Below, piece after piece: positions 1-10,099 of a stretch of 64,000 bases of DNA. The DNA is from Halichoerus grypus. Taxonomy: Eukaryota; Chordata; Mammalia; Carnivora; Phocidae. Where the stretch lies: the NCBI RefSeq assembly GCF_964656455.1, contig NC_135718.1, positions 148,224,762 through 148,288,761 on the forward strand. Reading direction: 5' to 3'. Below the pieces are notes generated by a model. It did no database searches and had not been told where the DNA came from. It saw only the letters and a list, made by a program, of their open reading frames with translations. How positions within the stretch are numbered: position 1 is the stretch's first letter; every line of letters begins with the position of its first letter. The position numbers were made by a program, and so were the translations under genes.

Positions 1-540
1 GTCTCTGCCCTAGTATAGGGAATTCCTGATGTCCAGTTTATACTGAAGTGTTTTCTTCTCTCTTTTACATGGTTTATCCTTGGAAAACACACATCATCTC
101 ATGTAGATGACCCCTAAGTCTGTGTCTTTAGTCCAAATGTCTCCCCCCCAAAGAATTCTCTTATCTTCAAAAACCCTCTAGACATTTCTATTTGGACCTC
201 ACATTGTCATCACTGAAATAAAGTACCTAACCTCAATTAGAAAACCTCAAACAAAAATCAGCTTCCCTTTGATTTCCTGCATCCTGGAGTCTGCCAAGCT
301 TGAAATCTAATTCTGCTCTCTCCAAATTAGTTGTGTTTTCTCTGGCATATTCCCTATTTCAACCCTGTTGTTATCTGGCCCAAACCAGCTCTATCTTAGA
401 TTCATAGTATCTTAATTTGGTCTTAACTTGTACTTTGGACTTTATTCTTTCCTCCAGTATGTACTTGGCCAGATTACTCTTTTTAAAAATAAGGAAAAGC
501 CATGGAAGCAAAATAAGCATGGGATGTTTTCCCTCAAGCC
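1..540. other. Unique-looking AT-rich DNA, no gene seen
   Basis: I see no recognisable repeat, splice-bounded exon or long conserved frame here. The open frames at its right edge run into the pyrimidine tract that follows and are composition artefacts. Confidence 0.5.
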
Positions 541-544
541 CTTG

Positions 545-722
545 TTTCTTCATTCCTCCCTCCTTCTTCCCTCCCTGCTGGCCTCTCTCCCTCCTTCTCT
601 CCCTTCTTTCCTTCCTTCCATATTTTCTTCCCTCCTTCCTTCCTTCTCCCTCTGTCTGCCCTTCCCCATTTTACCTTATATCCTACTTCTTTCCCCTTTA
701 TCCATCTTCTATTTCTTTCTTT
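545..722 (+). repeat. Polypyrimidine (CCTT/CCCT)n low-complexity tract
   Basis: About 180 bases of almost pure C and T, with repeated CCTTCCTT and CCCTCC units. The reading frames through it give Ser/Pro/Leu/Phe-rich peptides, as expected from a CT-only sequence, so it should not be read as coding. Tracts like this are length-variable. Confidence 0.9.
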
Positions 723-724
723 AC

Positions 725-870
725 CTATTATTTATTGGGTGTTATATGAAAAAGTTCCTGTTTTAGGCACTTGGAGACGAGGGAGATATAAAGGTGAGAA
801 AAAAAAAATGCTCCTCAGAGCTTTACATAATATAGTGAGAAAGGAAAGCAAGCAAACCACTAACTTGGTT
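725..870 (-). repeat. Probable L2 LINE fragment
   Basis: The stretch has the order of the L2 3' region read on the opposite strand: TTATTTATTGGGTG, then TTTTAGGCACTTGGAGA, then GAGCTTTACAT. It is strongly diverged, as expected for an ancient mammalian L2. The assignment is by eye, and MIR-related sequence is the main alternative. Confidence 0.45.
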
Positions 871-1811
871 CTTTATTTCTTGTTTTCATGCCAAGATGAG
901 TTAGGGCTGTGGTGTATTTTGCTGGTCTTCTCCACTGCATTCTTTATAGAGAAATTGGGGTAGATAGCGTACTTTAATTCTTTCCATCTACATTTGTGAA
1001 ACCAGGGAGGTCAAGGGTTCTGATAGCCTCACCCCACCTCCTTGAGGTGGAGAGGAGAAGCTCCTTTTTTGCCCCAAACTTCACAAATCGTGTCCTCTTT
1101 CCAAGCTAAAGTATTCTGTTTAGGTTTCTATACCTGGAACGTGTCCCACCACTGAGCCCTGAGTGTGATGCTAGAAGATATTAGTGCCAGTAATCTTTGC
1201 CCTGGGGCACTGCTATCATTACCCAACAAGGAAACCTAGTGGAGTTTCCCAGGACAATGCCATGTAATGACAGAGGATTTATAGGTGGCTGTGGATTATT
1301 GTGTAATTACACTGAATAGATCCAAATGTAATTACCAGCATCCTACCCCTGGGGTTTAGAGGGAAAGAATAATCCTGGGCACAGAACTCCTTCTCTCAAA
1401 GCAAATCCCTCTTGTAGGGGTTTCCAGCAGGAAGGGAACAAAGGAGCCTTAATGATTCTATGTGGTCAAGCACTTTGCCTAAGAGCCCTGCTGTTAACCC
1501 CACTGCTCTGGCCTGGCTCCAGCTCAGGAAACGACGTTTTGCCGTCTTCTCTCTGCCATGCAACTTTCACCCCCAAGAAGTTTCAATCCAACTGTAACTG
1601 TGTTCTTGCTCTTATTCATAAACCCAGCATGACATAGGCTCAGTCTGTCACTCTGTCCACCCTGGTGGGCACCTGGCCTCTGCCGGGCACCACGGAGAAT
1701 GAAGGGATGAAGAAAGAAAACGTAGTCCTGAGTTGTATGGATTTCCTTCTCTGCTGGGGAGGTGAGCGCCAATAAGGTGATGCCATAGCATAGAATGTGG
1801 TGAGCTTCTTA
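871..1811. other. Unique-looking DNA with repeated TAATTA-type motifs
   Basis: No transposon is recognisable. Positions 1150-1360 contain the perfect palindrome GTGTAATTACAC (1301-1312) and a second GTAATTAC (1328-1335), a spacing seen in homeodomain-bound noncoding elements. No coding signal is evident. Confidence 0.4.
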
Positions 1812-1824
1812 AGAAAGTGGAGGA

Positions 1825-2021
1825 GTGGTGCCTGGGTGGCTCAGTTGGTTAAGCGACTGCCTTTAGCTCAGGTCATGATCCCAGGGTCCTGGGATTGAGC
1901 CCCGCATCGGGCTCCCTGCTTGGCGGAGGGCCTGTTTCTCCCTCTCCCACTTCCACTGCTAATGCTCTCCTGCTCTCTCATTCTGTCAAATAAATAAATG
2001 AAAAAAAATCCTTAAAAAAAT
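1825..2021 (+). mobile_element. SINEC (CAN-SINE) insertion
   Basis: tRNA-derived head with GCCTGGGTGGCTCAG and the internal pol III B-box-like GATTGAGCCCC, a CT-rich body, AAATAAATAAA and an A-rich tail. It is flanked by the 13-bp target-site duplication AGAAAGTGGAGGA at 1812-1824 and 2022-2034, so both ends are defined. Non-autonomous; mobilised by L1. Confidence 0.95.
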
Positions 2022-2039
2022 AGAAAGTGGAGGAAACAT

Positions 2040-2700
2040 AGAAGTACGAGAAGGGACCATGGATGGCCTCATAGAGAACGGTAGTTCATGCTGGACGTTG
2101 AAGATGGGTAAAAATTGCTGGCAAGGTGGAGATGTCGGAAGGGTAAGACATGACGAAAGCAGGAATACTGTAGACATGTCCATGGAGGCACAAGAGAGAA
2201 GGAGAAGCTCGGAAAAGAATGAGAAGCCATGCTTAACTGGAATGCCTGGTACACAAAAGGGAGCTGAGGTCAGAGGGGCTGGAGTGTGGAGTGTGGTCAG
2301 GGGATGGAGGGCATTGACTGCCAGATTCTGGTGTGTGAACTTCATTCCTAATGGACTAGAGACCCTCTAATGAACATAATTAGGGGGGAACATGATTAGG
2401 GGTTGACGTTAAGAAAATGAATATCCAGTTCAACACCATGAAAAGTAGTTTAGGAGGGGATGCTGCAGGGGTTGGGGTGAGGGGGGAGAAACAGGTGCAC
2501 GGTTGAATGGTCTGTAAATAACCCATTGTGATACCAAGGTGAAAAGCAACTGGGACCACTGGGAGAGCAGCTCAGGAAAGGGCAAGGAGAGCATGTTTCA
2601 AAAGAGGCAGTACATAGGTTCAGAAAGCAGATGGGAGTTAAGATTTGAAGGGAGGGACAAGAAAGGGGACCCCCATCTGGAGGAGACATGACATGTCATG
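2040..2700 (-). repeat. Possible L2-type ancient LINE relic
   Basis: Purine-rich sequence with phrases resembling the reverse strand of L2, such as GGCCTCATAGAGAACGG and GGGATGCTGCAGGGG, in an L2-like order. No reading frame survives. Overlapping open frames of 60-119 codons are shadows without similarity to known proteins. Confidence 0.35.
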
Positions 2701-3377
2701 AGTGAGGATGGCACTGTTACTACCAGAATCAGCAGACATGTGGCAGAAGCCTCACCTGGCAGGGCTGCAGAATAGACCTGCAATCCCTTTCAAAAGCAGC
2801 AAGGATAATTTTCCATATCCAGTGGGTCTTCCAGGAAGCTGAAAAGACACTGCCTTTCTCTGGTCCCCTTTTCCTCTTCCAGAGATTGAGGGCATCAGAC
2901 GAGTGCATACACACTGCCTTCCAGGAGGAGCTCAGCAGAGCAGGGGCGGACAGGGCCCTGTCCGTCTGTGATGGGCTTATCATGTTCAGGCCCCAGGAAA
3001 TCAGACTTTTCCTATTTGCAGGTCTTCTGTAGGATCATGTTCATAGAGTAACACTGGAGATTATTTGTACCAAATTCCCTCATTACAGTGTGTGCCATAA
3101 TTACTGTTACTCCATCGGCTGGCTTGCATAATGGTAAGGCCAAGAAACACGAGACCACGAACCATGAATTAGCCCTCCCCACCTCTCACTCAGGTCCCCG
3201 ATCTCAGCATCATATGGTGGTTGATAAAGGAAGCAAAAACTCAAGTTTACATTTGTAAGCCATTTTGAAGAAGAAAAGCACTGTGCAAATTCCAATAATA
3301 CATTTTAAGTGCTTAGTGAAGTGGTCTCTGCCTATGAAGTGTGTGTAGGAGTATAAATTAGTAAGGGCTTTCGGGAT
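2701..3377. other. Unique-looking DNA, no feature recognised
   Basis: No repeat family, CpG cluster or convincing exon is visible. Short frames on both strands lack recognisable domains. Confidence 0.45.
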
Positions 3378-4125
3378 ATGTTGGGTCCCATTTTTTTTAA
3401 AAATTTTTTTATTGTTATGTTAATCCCCATACATTACATCATTAGTTTTAGATGTCGTGTTCCATGATTCATTGTTTGTACATAACACCCAGTGCTCCAT
3501 GCAGAACGTGCCCTCCTCAATACCCATCACCAGGCTAACCCATCCTCCCAGCCCCCTCCCCTCTAGAACCCTCAGTTTGTTTTTCAGAGTCCATCGTCTC
3601 TCATGGTTCGTCTACCCCTCCTATTTCCCCCCCTTCATTCTTCCCCTCCTGCTACATTCTTCTTCTTTTTTTTTTCTTTCTTAACATATATTGCATTATT
3701 TGTTTCAGAGGTACAGATCTGAGATTCAACAGTCTTGCACAATTCACAGCGCTTACCAGAACACATACCCTCCCCAGTGTCCATCACCCAATCACCCCAT
3801 CCCTCCCGCCCCACCCCCCACTCCAGCAACCCTCAGTTTGTTTCCTGAGATTAAGAATTCCTCATATCAGTGAGGTCATATGATACATGTCTTTCTCTGA
3901 TTGACTTATTTCGCTCAGCATAATACCCTCCAGTTCCATCCACGTCGTTGCAAATGGCAAGATCTCATTCATTTTGATGGCTGCATAATATTCCATTGTA
4001 TATATATACCACATCTTCTTTATCCATTCATCTGTTGATGGACATCTTGGCTCTTTCCACAGTTTGGCTATTGTGGACATTGCTGCTATAAACATCAGGG
4101 TGCACGTATGTTGGGTCCCATTTTT
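3378..4125 (-). mobile_element. Young 5'-truncated L1 insertion with target-site duplication
   Basis: A minus-strand L1 of roughly 710 bp (about 3395-4107) lies between direct repeats ATGTTGGGTCCCATTTTT at 3378-3395 and 4108-4125. Read on the minus strand it holds the last part of ORF2 (residues YTMEYYAAIK..., ending ...MTSLI at a stop at 3862), then the carnivoran L1 3' UTR and a poly(A) end seen here as T-rich sequence. The long exact duplication and little-decayed ORF2 end indicate a recent event. The open frame at 3862-4260 starts outside the L1 and crosses the target site, so its N-terminus is host DNA. Confidence 0.95.
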
Positions 4126-4508
4126 GTGCGTATATTTGGGTTTCCTATCTTCAAAGGCAACGTGGATGCCCGTGAAACAGTGCTTGTTAGACAAACCAGA
4201 GAAGGAACGACATACTCTGTACCCTTTGCACTCTGTGCTGAAAAGCAGAATTTTGAGCATTGGGGCATAAGAGGAAGAAAGAAAGAAATCTCTTTCTTTA
4301 GGATGCTTATATTTACATGGAAAATTTTATTCAAAATAATGGATAAATAGATACACTACAGGAAAAACTTAATTTTGACTACATGCTGGCTTATATCTTT
4401 ATTTCCACAAACATTGATGAGAAAATGTTAGGTGGCAGTGAATGGATCTGAGCACACAGAACTGAAGCTGTTGGGAGTCCTTTCCTGGATGGATACATTT
4501 TCTCTTTA

Positions 4509-4720
4509 TTTATGATTTTCTTTTTTTAGAGAGACAGAGAGAGCCAGAGAAAGAGCACACATGAGCACATGAGTGGGGGGGAGGGGCAGAGGGAAAGGGA
4601 GAGAATCTTAATCTTAAGTGTAGAACCTGACCTGGGCCTCAATCTCATGACCCTGAGATCATGACCTTAGCTGAAATTAAGAGTTGAACACTTAACCAAC
4701 TGAGCCACCCAGGCACCTCT
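4509..4720 (-). mobile_element. SINEC insertion, minus strand
   Basis: Reverse orientation: T-rich end, (GA)n-rich middle, CATGACC and the terminal TGAGCCACCCAGGCACC. The 11-bp duplication TTTTCTCTTTA flanks it at 4498-4508 and 4721-4731. Confidence 0.93.
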
Positions 4721-4809
4721 TTTTCTCTTTAGATGCTCAGGGATTTTCAACCAGTGAAGAGGTAACAGGACTATGATTCCTATATCCTATAGAAAGCCAT
4801 GGTCAAGGA

Positions 4810-5725
4810 CAGCACTGTCCAGTAGAAATTTAACGAAAGCTACATAAATAAATTTATATTTTCAAGAAGCCACATTAAAAAAAAAGACGGGTGAAATTAA
4901 TTTTGATGTATTACAATTAACTGAATATGACCCAAATCTCATAATTTCAGTACAAATATTAGTTCCCTGGTGCTGTTATAACAAATTGCCACAAAGTTAG
5001 TGAATTAAAACAACAGAAATTTATTCTCTCACGGAGCTGGAGGCCAGAGTCTGAAATTAATTTCATTGAGTCCAAATCAAGATTTCAGTAAGGCCACACT
5101 CCTTCCAAGGGCTCTAGGGGATAACTTGTTCATCTAGCTTCCTGCGGCTGCTGGCATTCATTGGCCAGTGGCCCCATCACTCCAATCTCTGCCCTCATGG
5201 TCACATTGAATTCTATCTGTGTATAACCAAATCTCCCCATACCTCTCACTGATAAGGAAATATGCAATTGCATTTATGGCCCACCTGGATAGTCCCACCT
5301 AGTCTCCTTATCTAGAAGTCTTTAAGCACATCTGTAAAAACCCTTTTTCTAAATAAGGTACAAGTTCCAGGGTTCAGGACCTGATATATTTGGGTGGCCA
5401 TTATTTCAGACTAATACAAAGTGCAATCACTATAAGAATTACTAATGAGATATTTTACAATTTATGTCCTAAGTTTTCAAATTCTAGTACATGTCCTCTG
5501 CTTACAGCACATCTTAATCTGGACGCTAAATTTTCAGTGGCTGGCATGAAATGTAGTCCTAACTTACCAATGAAGTTCTGTTTAACGGAAGCATATTTTA
5601 CACTGCTTCAGGTTTTTAAATTAAAATTAAGGAGAATTGAAGATTTTGTCTCCTCATTGCACTCACCATGTTTCAAGAGCTAATAACCATATGTGGCCAA
5701 CTGGCCGCCATTTTGGACAATGCTG
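4810..5725. mobile_element. hAT-Charlie-like DNA transposon interrupted by an LTR
   Basis: The ends are imperfect inverted copies: CAGCACTGTCCAGTAG at 4810 and ...TTTTGGACAATGCTG ending at 5725. The interior has AGCCACATTAAAAAAAAAG on the left and CCATATGTGGCCAACTGGC on the right, characteristic of a non-autonomous mammalian hAT family. An MLT1-type LTR occupies 4956-5417 and splits it. Transposase is absent. Confidence 0.7.
4956..5417 (-). mobile_element. MLT1-like solo LTR (ERVL-MaLR)
   Basis: Read on the plus strand it begins TATTAGTTCCCTGGTGCTG, continues with AACAACAGAAATTTATTCTC and ends near TTTCAGACTAATACA, which is an MLT1-type LTR in reverse. No internal region is present, so it is a solo LTR. 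It sits inside the older hAT element and therefore postdates it. Confidence 0.75.
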
Positions 5726-5829
5726 TCTATAAGGTCCCTGGTTTTCCTCCTTTTTCCTCAAGCCAATAAAATACATATATAGGCATGTTCTATGTGTAAT
5801 TACACAAATACACAACATTTTCCCATAAA

Positions 5830-6000
5830 TTATTTTTGAGGCCTATAGCCACCTTAGCGGTAGCTATTTTTTCTCTGTATTTTACAAATGTGTAAACAGA
5901 CATAGATGGGATGCATAGGTTGACCAAGAACACATAGGTCCTTCATGGTAGATACATGCTTGAACCTAACAGTATTTCCATGGCACTGCATTGTATTATT
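5830..6000 (+). repeat. MIR SINE fragment
   Basis: The order TTTTACAAATGTGTAAACAG, then GGTTGACCAAGAACACATAG, then CTTGAACCTAACAG follows the MIR core. Diverged. Confidence 0.5.
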
Positions 6001-6450
6001 TTTCTAATAGCGTGTTTTCATATGAAATCATGAGAACTTTCCTTCCATTCAGAAGTTCATGCTCAGTTTAGCAATGACCTTGCCAGAGGTTGAATCCTGC
6101 CTAAAAACATTGCTAAATAAGATGAGGGCATGAAAACAGTGGCATCTAGTTCTTTCAGTTAAAAATGATAATGTTTGTTGAAATTCAAAGAAAACCTTCT
6201 GCAAAGAAGATATGGTTCTGCATTTTGTGCATACGATATGTTTGCTTTGTTATAAAATTATAATTAAGTGATACTATGCTAGGATCTGCACTATATATTA
6301 TATTACATCAATTTTGTTATTTTGGCTAAGAGAAATAACATGTATTTGTATTATTTTCTACTTTTTTGCAGTACTTTTAAGGCATTTTTTCATTTGATCT
6401 CCTGAATAGCCCTCAAAATTAGGTAAGAAAAAATTACTTTATGAGCAAAT
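6001..6450. other. AT-rich DNA, possible short MIR piece at the right end
   Basis: No gene. 6375-6430 (TTTCATTTGATCTCCTGAAT) weakly resembles the MIR central segment. The rest is unassigned. Confidence 0.35.
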
Positions 6451-6467
6451 CAAGATAACACAGTTTT

Positions 6468-6661
6468 CTTTTTTTTAAAGATTTTATTTATTTATTTGAG
6501 AGAGAGAGAATGAGAGAGAGCACATGAGAAGGGGGAGGGTCAGACGGAGAAGCAGACTCCCTGCTGAGCAGGGAGCCAGATTCGGGACTCGATCCAGGGA
6601 CTCCAGGATCATGACCTGAGCCGAAGGCAGTTGCTTAACCAACTGAGGCACCCAGGTGCCC
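6468..6661 (-). mobile_element. SINEC insertion, minus strand
   Basis: Complete reverse SINEC with AGATTTTATTTATTTATT, a GA-rich segment, GGGACTCGATCCAGGGAC and GAGGCACCCAGGTGCCC. The flanks CAAGATAACACAGTTTT (6451-6467) and CAAGATAACAGTTTT (6662-6676) are a target duplication differing by loss of one AC. Confidence 0.93.
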
Positions 6662-6679
6662 CAAGATAACAGTTTTAAA

Positions 6680-7750
6680 GACATAGTGCATACCAGTGTA
6701 TATTTGTTGAATGAAAGGATTAAAGGAAAATAGAGAAGAGAAATAGCAACAAAACAAAACAATTAAATTTACCAAAGACTAAGGACAGAAACAGAAAATG
6801 TCTTAGTCCATAGTATAACAGTTGGTGGGTATTAGAAGTCACACATATTGTATGTAGTGTAGCCTTGTCAATGTCAAAATTCTGATGACTCAGTTCTTTT
6901 TCAGTGGCTGCTTTTGACATTTTAGCTCTGCAGAGTTCTGAGGACCTTCTTCTGTGTCAAATAGATATTCCATCTTCTCGGCCGAGCCTCCCCCATCACC
7001 TCACTCCTCCCCTCCCCATCCTCTTTTCCTGTGGTGCTGTTGCTGGGGATATTGACAGACTAAAGGATTGCTCATTCCCCATAGCCCCACAAGGTAAATT
7101 AAAAAAAGGAGAAGTCAAAGCTATTTCTGGACCCTCTTGCACTTAGGGACTCCCAACTCAATACATCTTGGTTGCTTGGAAATGATGCTTATTAATAAGC
7201 AAGGAAGGCACAGTTAGTTCATAAGGCTTCAGGGTCACCTATTTAGGGGATAATTTACTTCCCAAACACACGTTTGCTTTGGATTCTTGTAAGTTTTTGA
7301 GTACAAGATATTTGACATTAAGGGAATTACTTTTACCAGATCTGTAAATGCAGTAAGTGTTTAGAGGAGCTGGGGGCAATTTCTGAAATCCTTCCAAATT
7401 CCAACATATGAAAGGTCTTAGCAATTAGCATACCAGTCCAAAAGGAGTGGTTACAATTACTTATAGGATCGTAATATGTGTACATAAAATTCAATTAAAC
7501 TACACTCCTTCTTTCCAGAAAGTAAAAACAGCAAAAAATAGGAAAAATATGTTAAAAAATATGTAGTTGCAGTTTATAAAATATGCAATTGAGTGGGGAG
7601 CTTTCAGATCATGTGGCACTTTGAGGTTTGATATCTAATTTCTTGAATCTGATATTGAACCTCTTGAAATGACTAAGACAGTATCATGTTAGAGAAAAGT
7701 CTGTCTTAGAATTAGAAGGTAGGAAAGTACCTTCTACATGTAGACCCTTT
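6680..7750. other. Unassigned DNA, no gene seen
   Basis: A short TTTGTTGAATGAA at about 6704 is the type of end found in L2, too little to call. The remainder is AT-rich with no convincing exon. The frame at 6904-7146 has no recognisable domain. Confidence 0.4.
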
Positions 7751-7754
7751 AAGA

Positions 7755-8876
7755 AATTTTTGATACAAATGACACAAAAAAATCAGAGGATATCAAGAGA
7801 CTAAGAGTACAAGTCACAGACTGAAGAAAATATTTGCAAAAAACACATCTGATAAAAGACAGTTATCCAAAATATATACAAAGAACTCTGAAAATTCATC
7901 AATAAGAAAACAACCTGATTAAAAACAGAAGATTCAGAGATGGCTGGCAAACATAAGAAAAAATGCTCCGCAATCTTGTGTCATCAAGGAAGTGCACATT
8001 AAAGCAACAATGAGATACCACTGCACACCTCTTAAAATGACCCAAATCCACTGACAATGCCAAAGGCGGACAAGGCTTTGGAGCAACAGGAACATTCATT
8101 CATTGCTGGTGGGAATGCAAAACAGTACAGCTGCTTTGGAGGGTAGTGTGGTAGTTTTCACAAAATTGAACATATTGTTATTGCATAATCTAGCAATTGT
8201 GCTCCTTGATATTTACCCAAAAGATTGAAAATTTATGTCCATGCAAAAACCTGCACAGGGATATTTAGAAGAGCTTTATTCACAGTTGCCCAAACCCAGA
8301 AGCAACCAAGATGTCCTATAGTGGGTGAATGGATATATAAACCGTGGTATATCCAGACAATGGAATATTATTCAGCATTTTAAAAGAAGAGTTATCAAGC
8401 CATGATAAGACATGGAGGAAACTTAAATGCATATTACTAAGTGAAAGAAGCCAATCTGAAAAGGCTCCGGTACTGCATGACTCCAACTATATGACATTCT
8501 GGAAAAAGGCAAAACTATGGAGACAGTAAAAAGATCAGTGGTTGCCAGGAATTGGTGATGGAGGAGGGAGGTGAAGCACTGAGCATTTTGAAAAACACTC
8601 TGTATGAATCTCTAATGATGAAAAATGTTATAAATTTGCTTGAACCTATAGAATGCACAATACCAGTGGTGAACTGTAATGTAAACTCTGGACTTTGGGT
8701 GATGATGACGTGTTAATGTTGGTTCATCAATTGTAACAGACATACCACTCTGGTGGGGGGTGTTGATCATGGGGGAGGCTGTGCATGTGTGGGGACAAGA
8801 GGCGTATGGGAAATATCCATAGTTTCCTCTCAGTTTTGCTGTGAATTTAAAACTGATTATCTTAATTAAAAAATGT
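7755..8876 (+). mobile_element. Old L1 (L1M type) 3' part: ORF2 end and 3' UTR
   Basis: Sense L1 with the ORF2-derived stretch CAACAATGAGATACCACTGC at about 8007, GCTGGTGGGAATGCAAAAC at about 8105 and ACAATGGAATATTATTCAGC at about 8358, then the L1M-type 3' UTR phrase CACTCTGGTGGGGGGTG at about 8746. It ends in A/T-rich sequence near 8876. Many stops and indels; inactive. Confidence 0.88.
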
Positions 8877-9239
8877 AGTTGGATATATTTGGTAAAGGTG
8901 ACAGACCACAGGCTCATCTATCTGCCCTTCCTGAAATAAACTGAAAACAAATCGAATAACAAAAGCAGCCAACTCCATCATCAACCAAGCTAGAAAGCAA
9001 TCACAACCTCAAGGCTATGAAAGGTAGCACCCTGGACACTTGAAAAACAAGCCAGTCAAAGGAGAAAACAGAGTAGATCCATGCTCTGCAGAACTTGAGC
9101 CCAAAAGAAAAAGGACAAGAATCAGTGGCCCTTCACTTGGTACGCAGGTCTAGGTTTGTGGATGGTTTCTGGAACAACCCAGTGTGACACTATAGACAAG
9201 AGGGAGAGGTTGGCCTGATTGAGAAAACAGATATGCTGT
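8877..9239 (+). repeat. Possible 5' part of a HAL1/L1-like LINE
   Basis: A-rich sense sequence (GGTGACAGACCACAGGCTC, AAAGCAATCACAACCTCAAG) resembling an old LINE 5' region. The same style resumes beyond the LTR at 9240, so the LTR may have split one element. No frame survives. Confidence 0.35.
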
Positions 9240-9707
9240 TTTTGTGGAAAGCAGGCTTTTGGTGTCCATGTCCTAATCCTTGGAACCTGTGAATATGTTA
9301 GATTACAAGGCAAGGGGAAATTATGGTAACAAATGGAATTAAGGTTGCTAATCAGCCGATGTCTATGTGGGGAAATTATCCTGTATTATACAGGCAGGAA
9401 AATAGTCAGAAAGTCCTTAAATGGGGAAGAGGGAGGCAGAACAGTCAGAACCAGCAAGAAAGCATTGCCGACTTTGAAGATGGAAGGAGGCCACAAGTGA
9501 AGGAGTGTAGGCAGCTTCTAGCAGCTGGAAAGGCAGGAAGTCGATCCTCCCTCCAGAAAGGAAGACAGCCCCACAAATAGCTTTGTTTTAGCCCAGTGAA
9601 ACCCATATGGACTTCTGACCTCCAGAACTATAAGATAATAATTCTGTGTTGTTTGAAGCCACTAAGTTGGTGGTAATTTGGTATAGCAGCCACTGGAAAC
9701 TGATACA
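9240..9707 (+). mobile_element. MLT1-like solo LTR (ERVL-MaLR)
   Basis: Sense LTR with GGTGTCCATGTCCTAATCC near the start, TCCAGAACTATAAGATAATA, and the 3' end GTATAGCAGCCACTGGAAAC then TGATACA. This is the opposite orientation to the LTR at 4956-5417. The frame at 9323-9580 lies inside the LTR and is not a gene. Confidence 0.8.
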
Positions 9708-9834
9708 TGGTGTGGCAGAGCAAAGCAGAAATAGTAGATGGCCATCAATCTTGCCATTGACCAGTTTAGTCTGCTGAAGGGATGTAATGTTAAATTAAAT
9801 CTTTGCACCAGAGACTGCCAAATGAGGCTTTGCT

Positions 9835-10095
9835 TTAATAATAATAATTACTACTAAGCACTTCCCATGTGCCAGGTACTGTACTAAGTGCTTTACATGA
9901 ATTATCTCTTTTAATCCTCAATGGAACTCTGTGATAGTGTTATTGTTACACAGATTTCAAAAATGTAGAGCATGAGGTTCAGGGAGTTGAAGTGACCTGA
10001 TAAAGTTTCTAAAACTTTGTAGAAAGCTAAGAAGAGTGGGCACCGGAATTCAGATCTATATACTCTGATTTCAAATCGAGAGCATCTCACTGGCC
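9835..10095 (+). repeat. MIR SINE
   Basis: Well-preserved MIR core order: TGTGCCAGGTACTGTACTAA, GTGCTTTACATGAATTATCT, TTTTAATCCTC, GAGGTTCAGGGAGTTGAAG. Confidence 0.85.
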
Positions 10096-10099
10096 TAGA

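Noticed and set aside
417..766. Two overlapping plus-strand frames of 110-112 codons
   Set aside because: They translate a CT-only low-complexity tract into Ser/Pro/Leu/Phe-rich peptide; no domain, splice or start context.
4810..5725. 97-codon plus frame at 5390-5683
   Set aside because: It lies in the right half of the hAT-like element and at the LTR edge; no transposase similarity seen.
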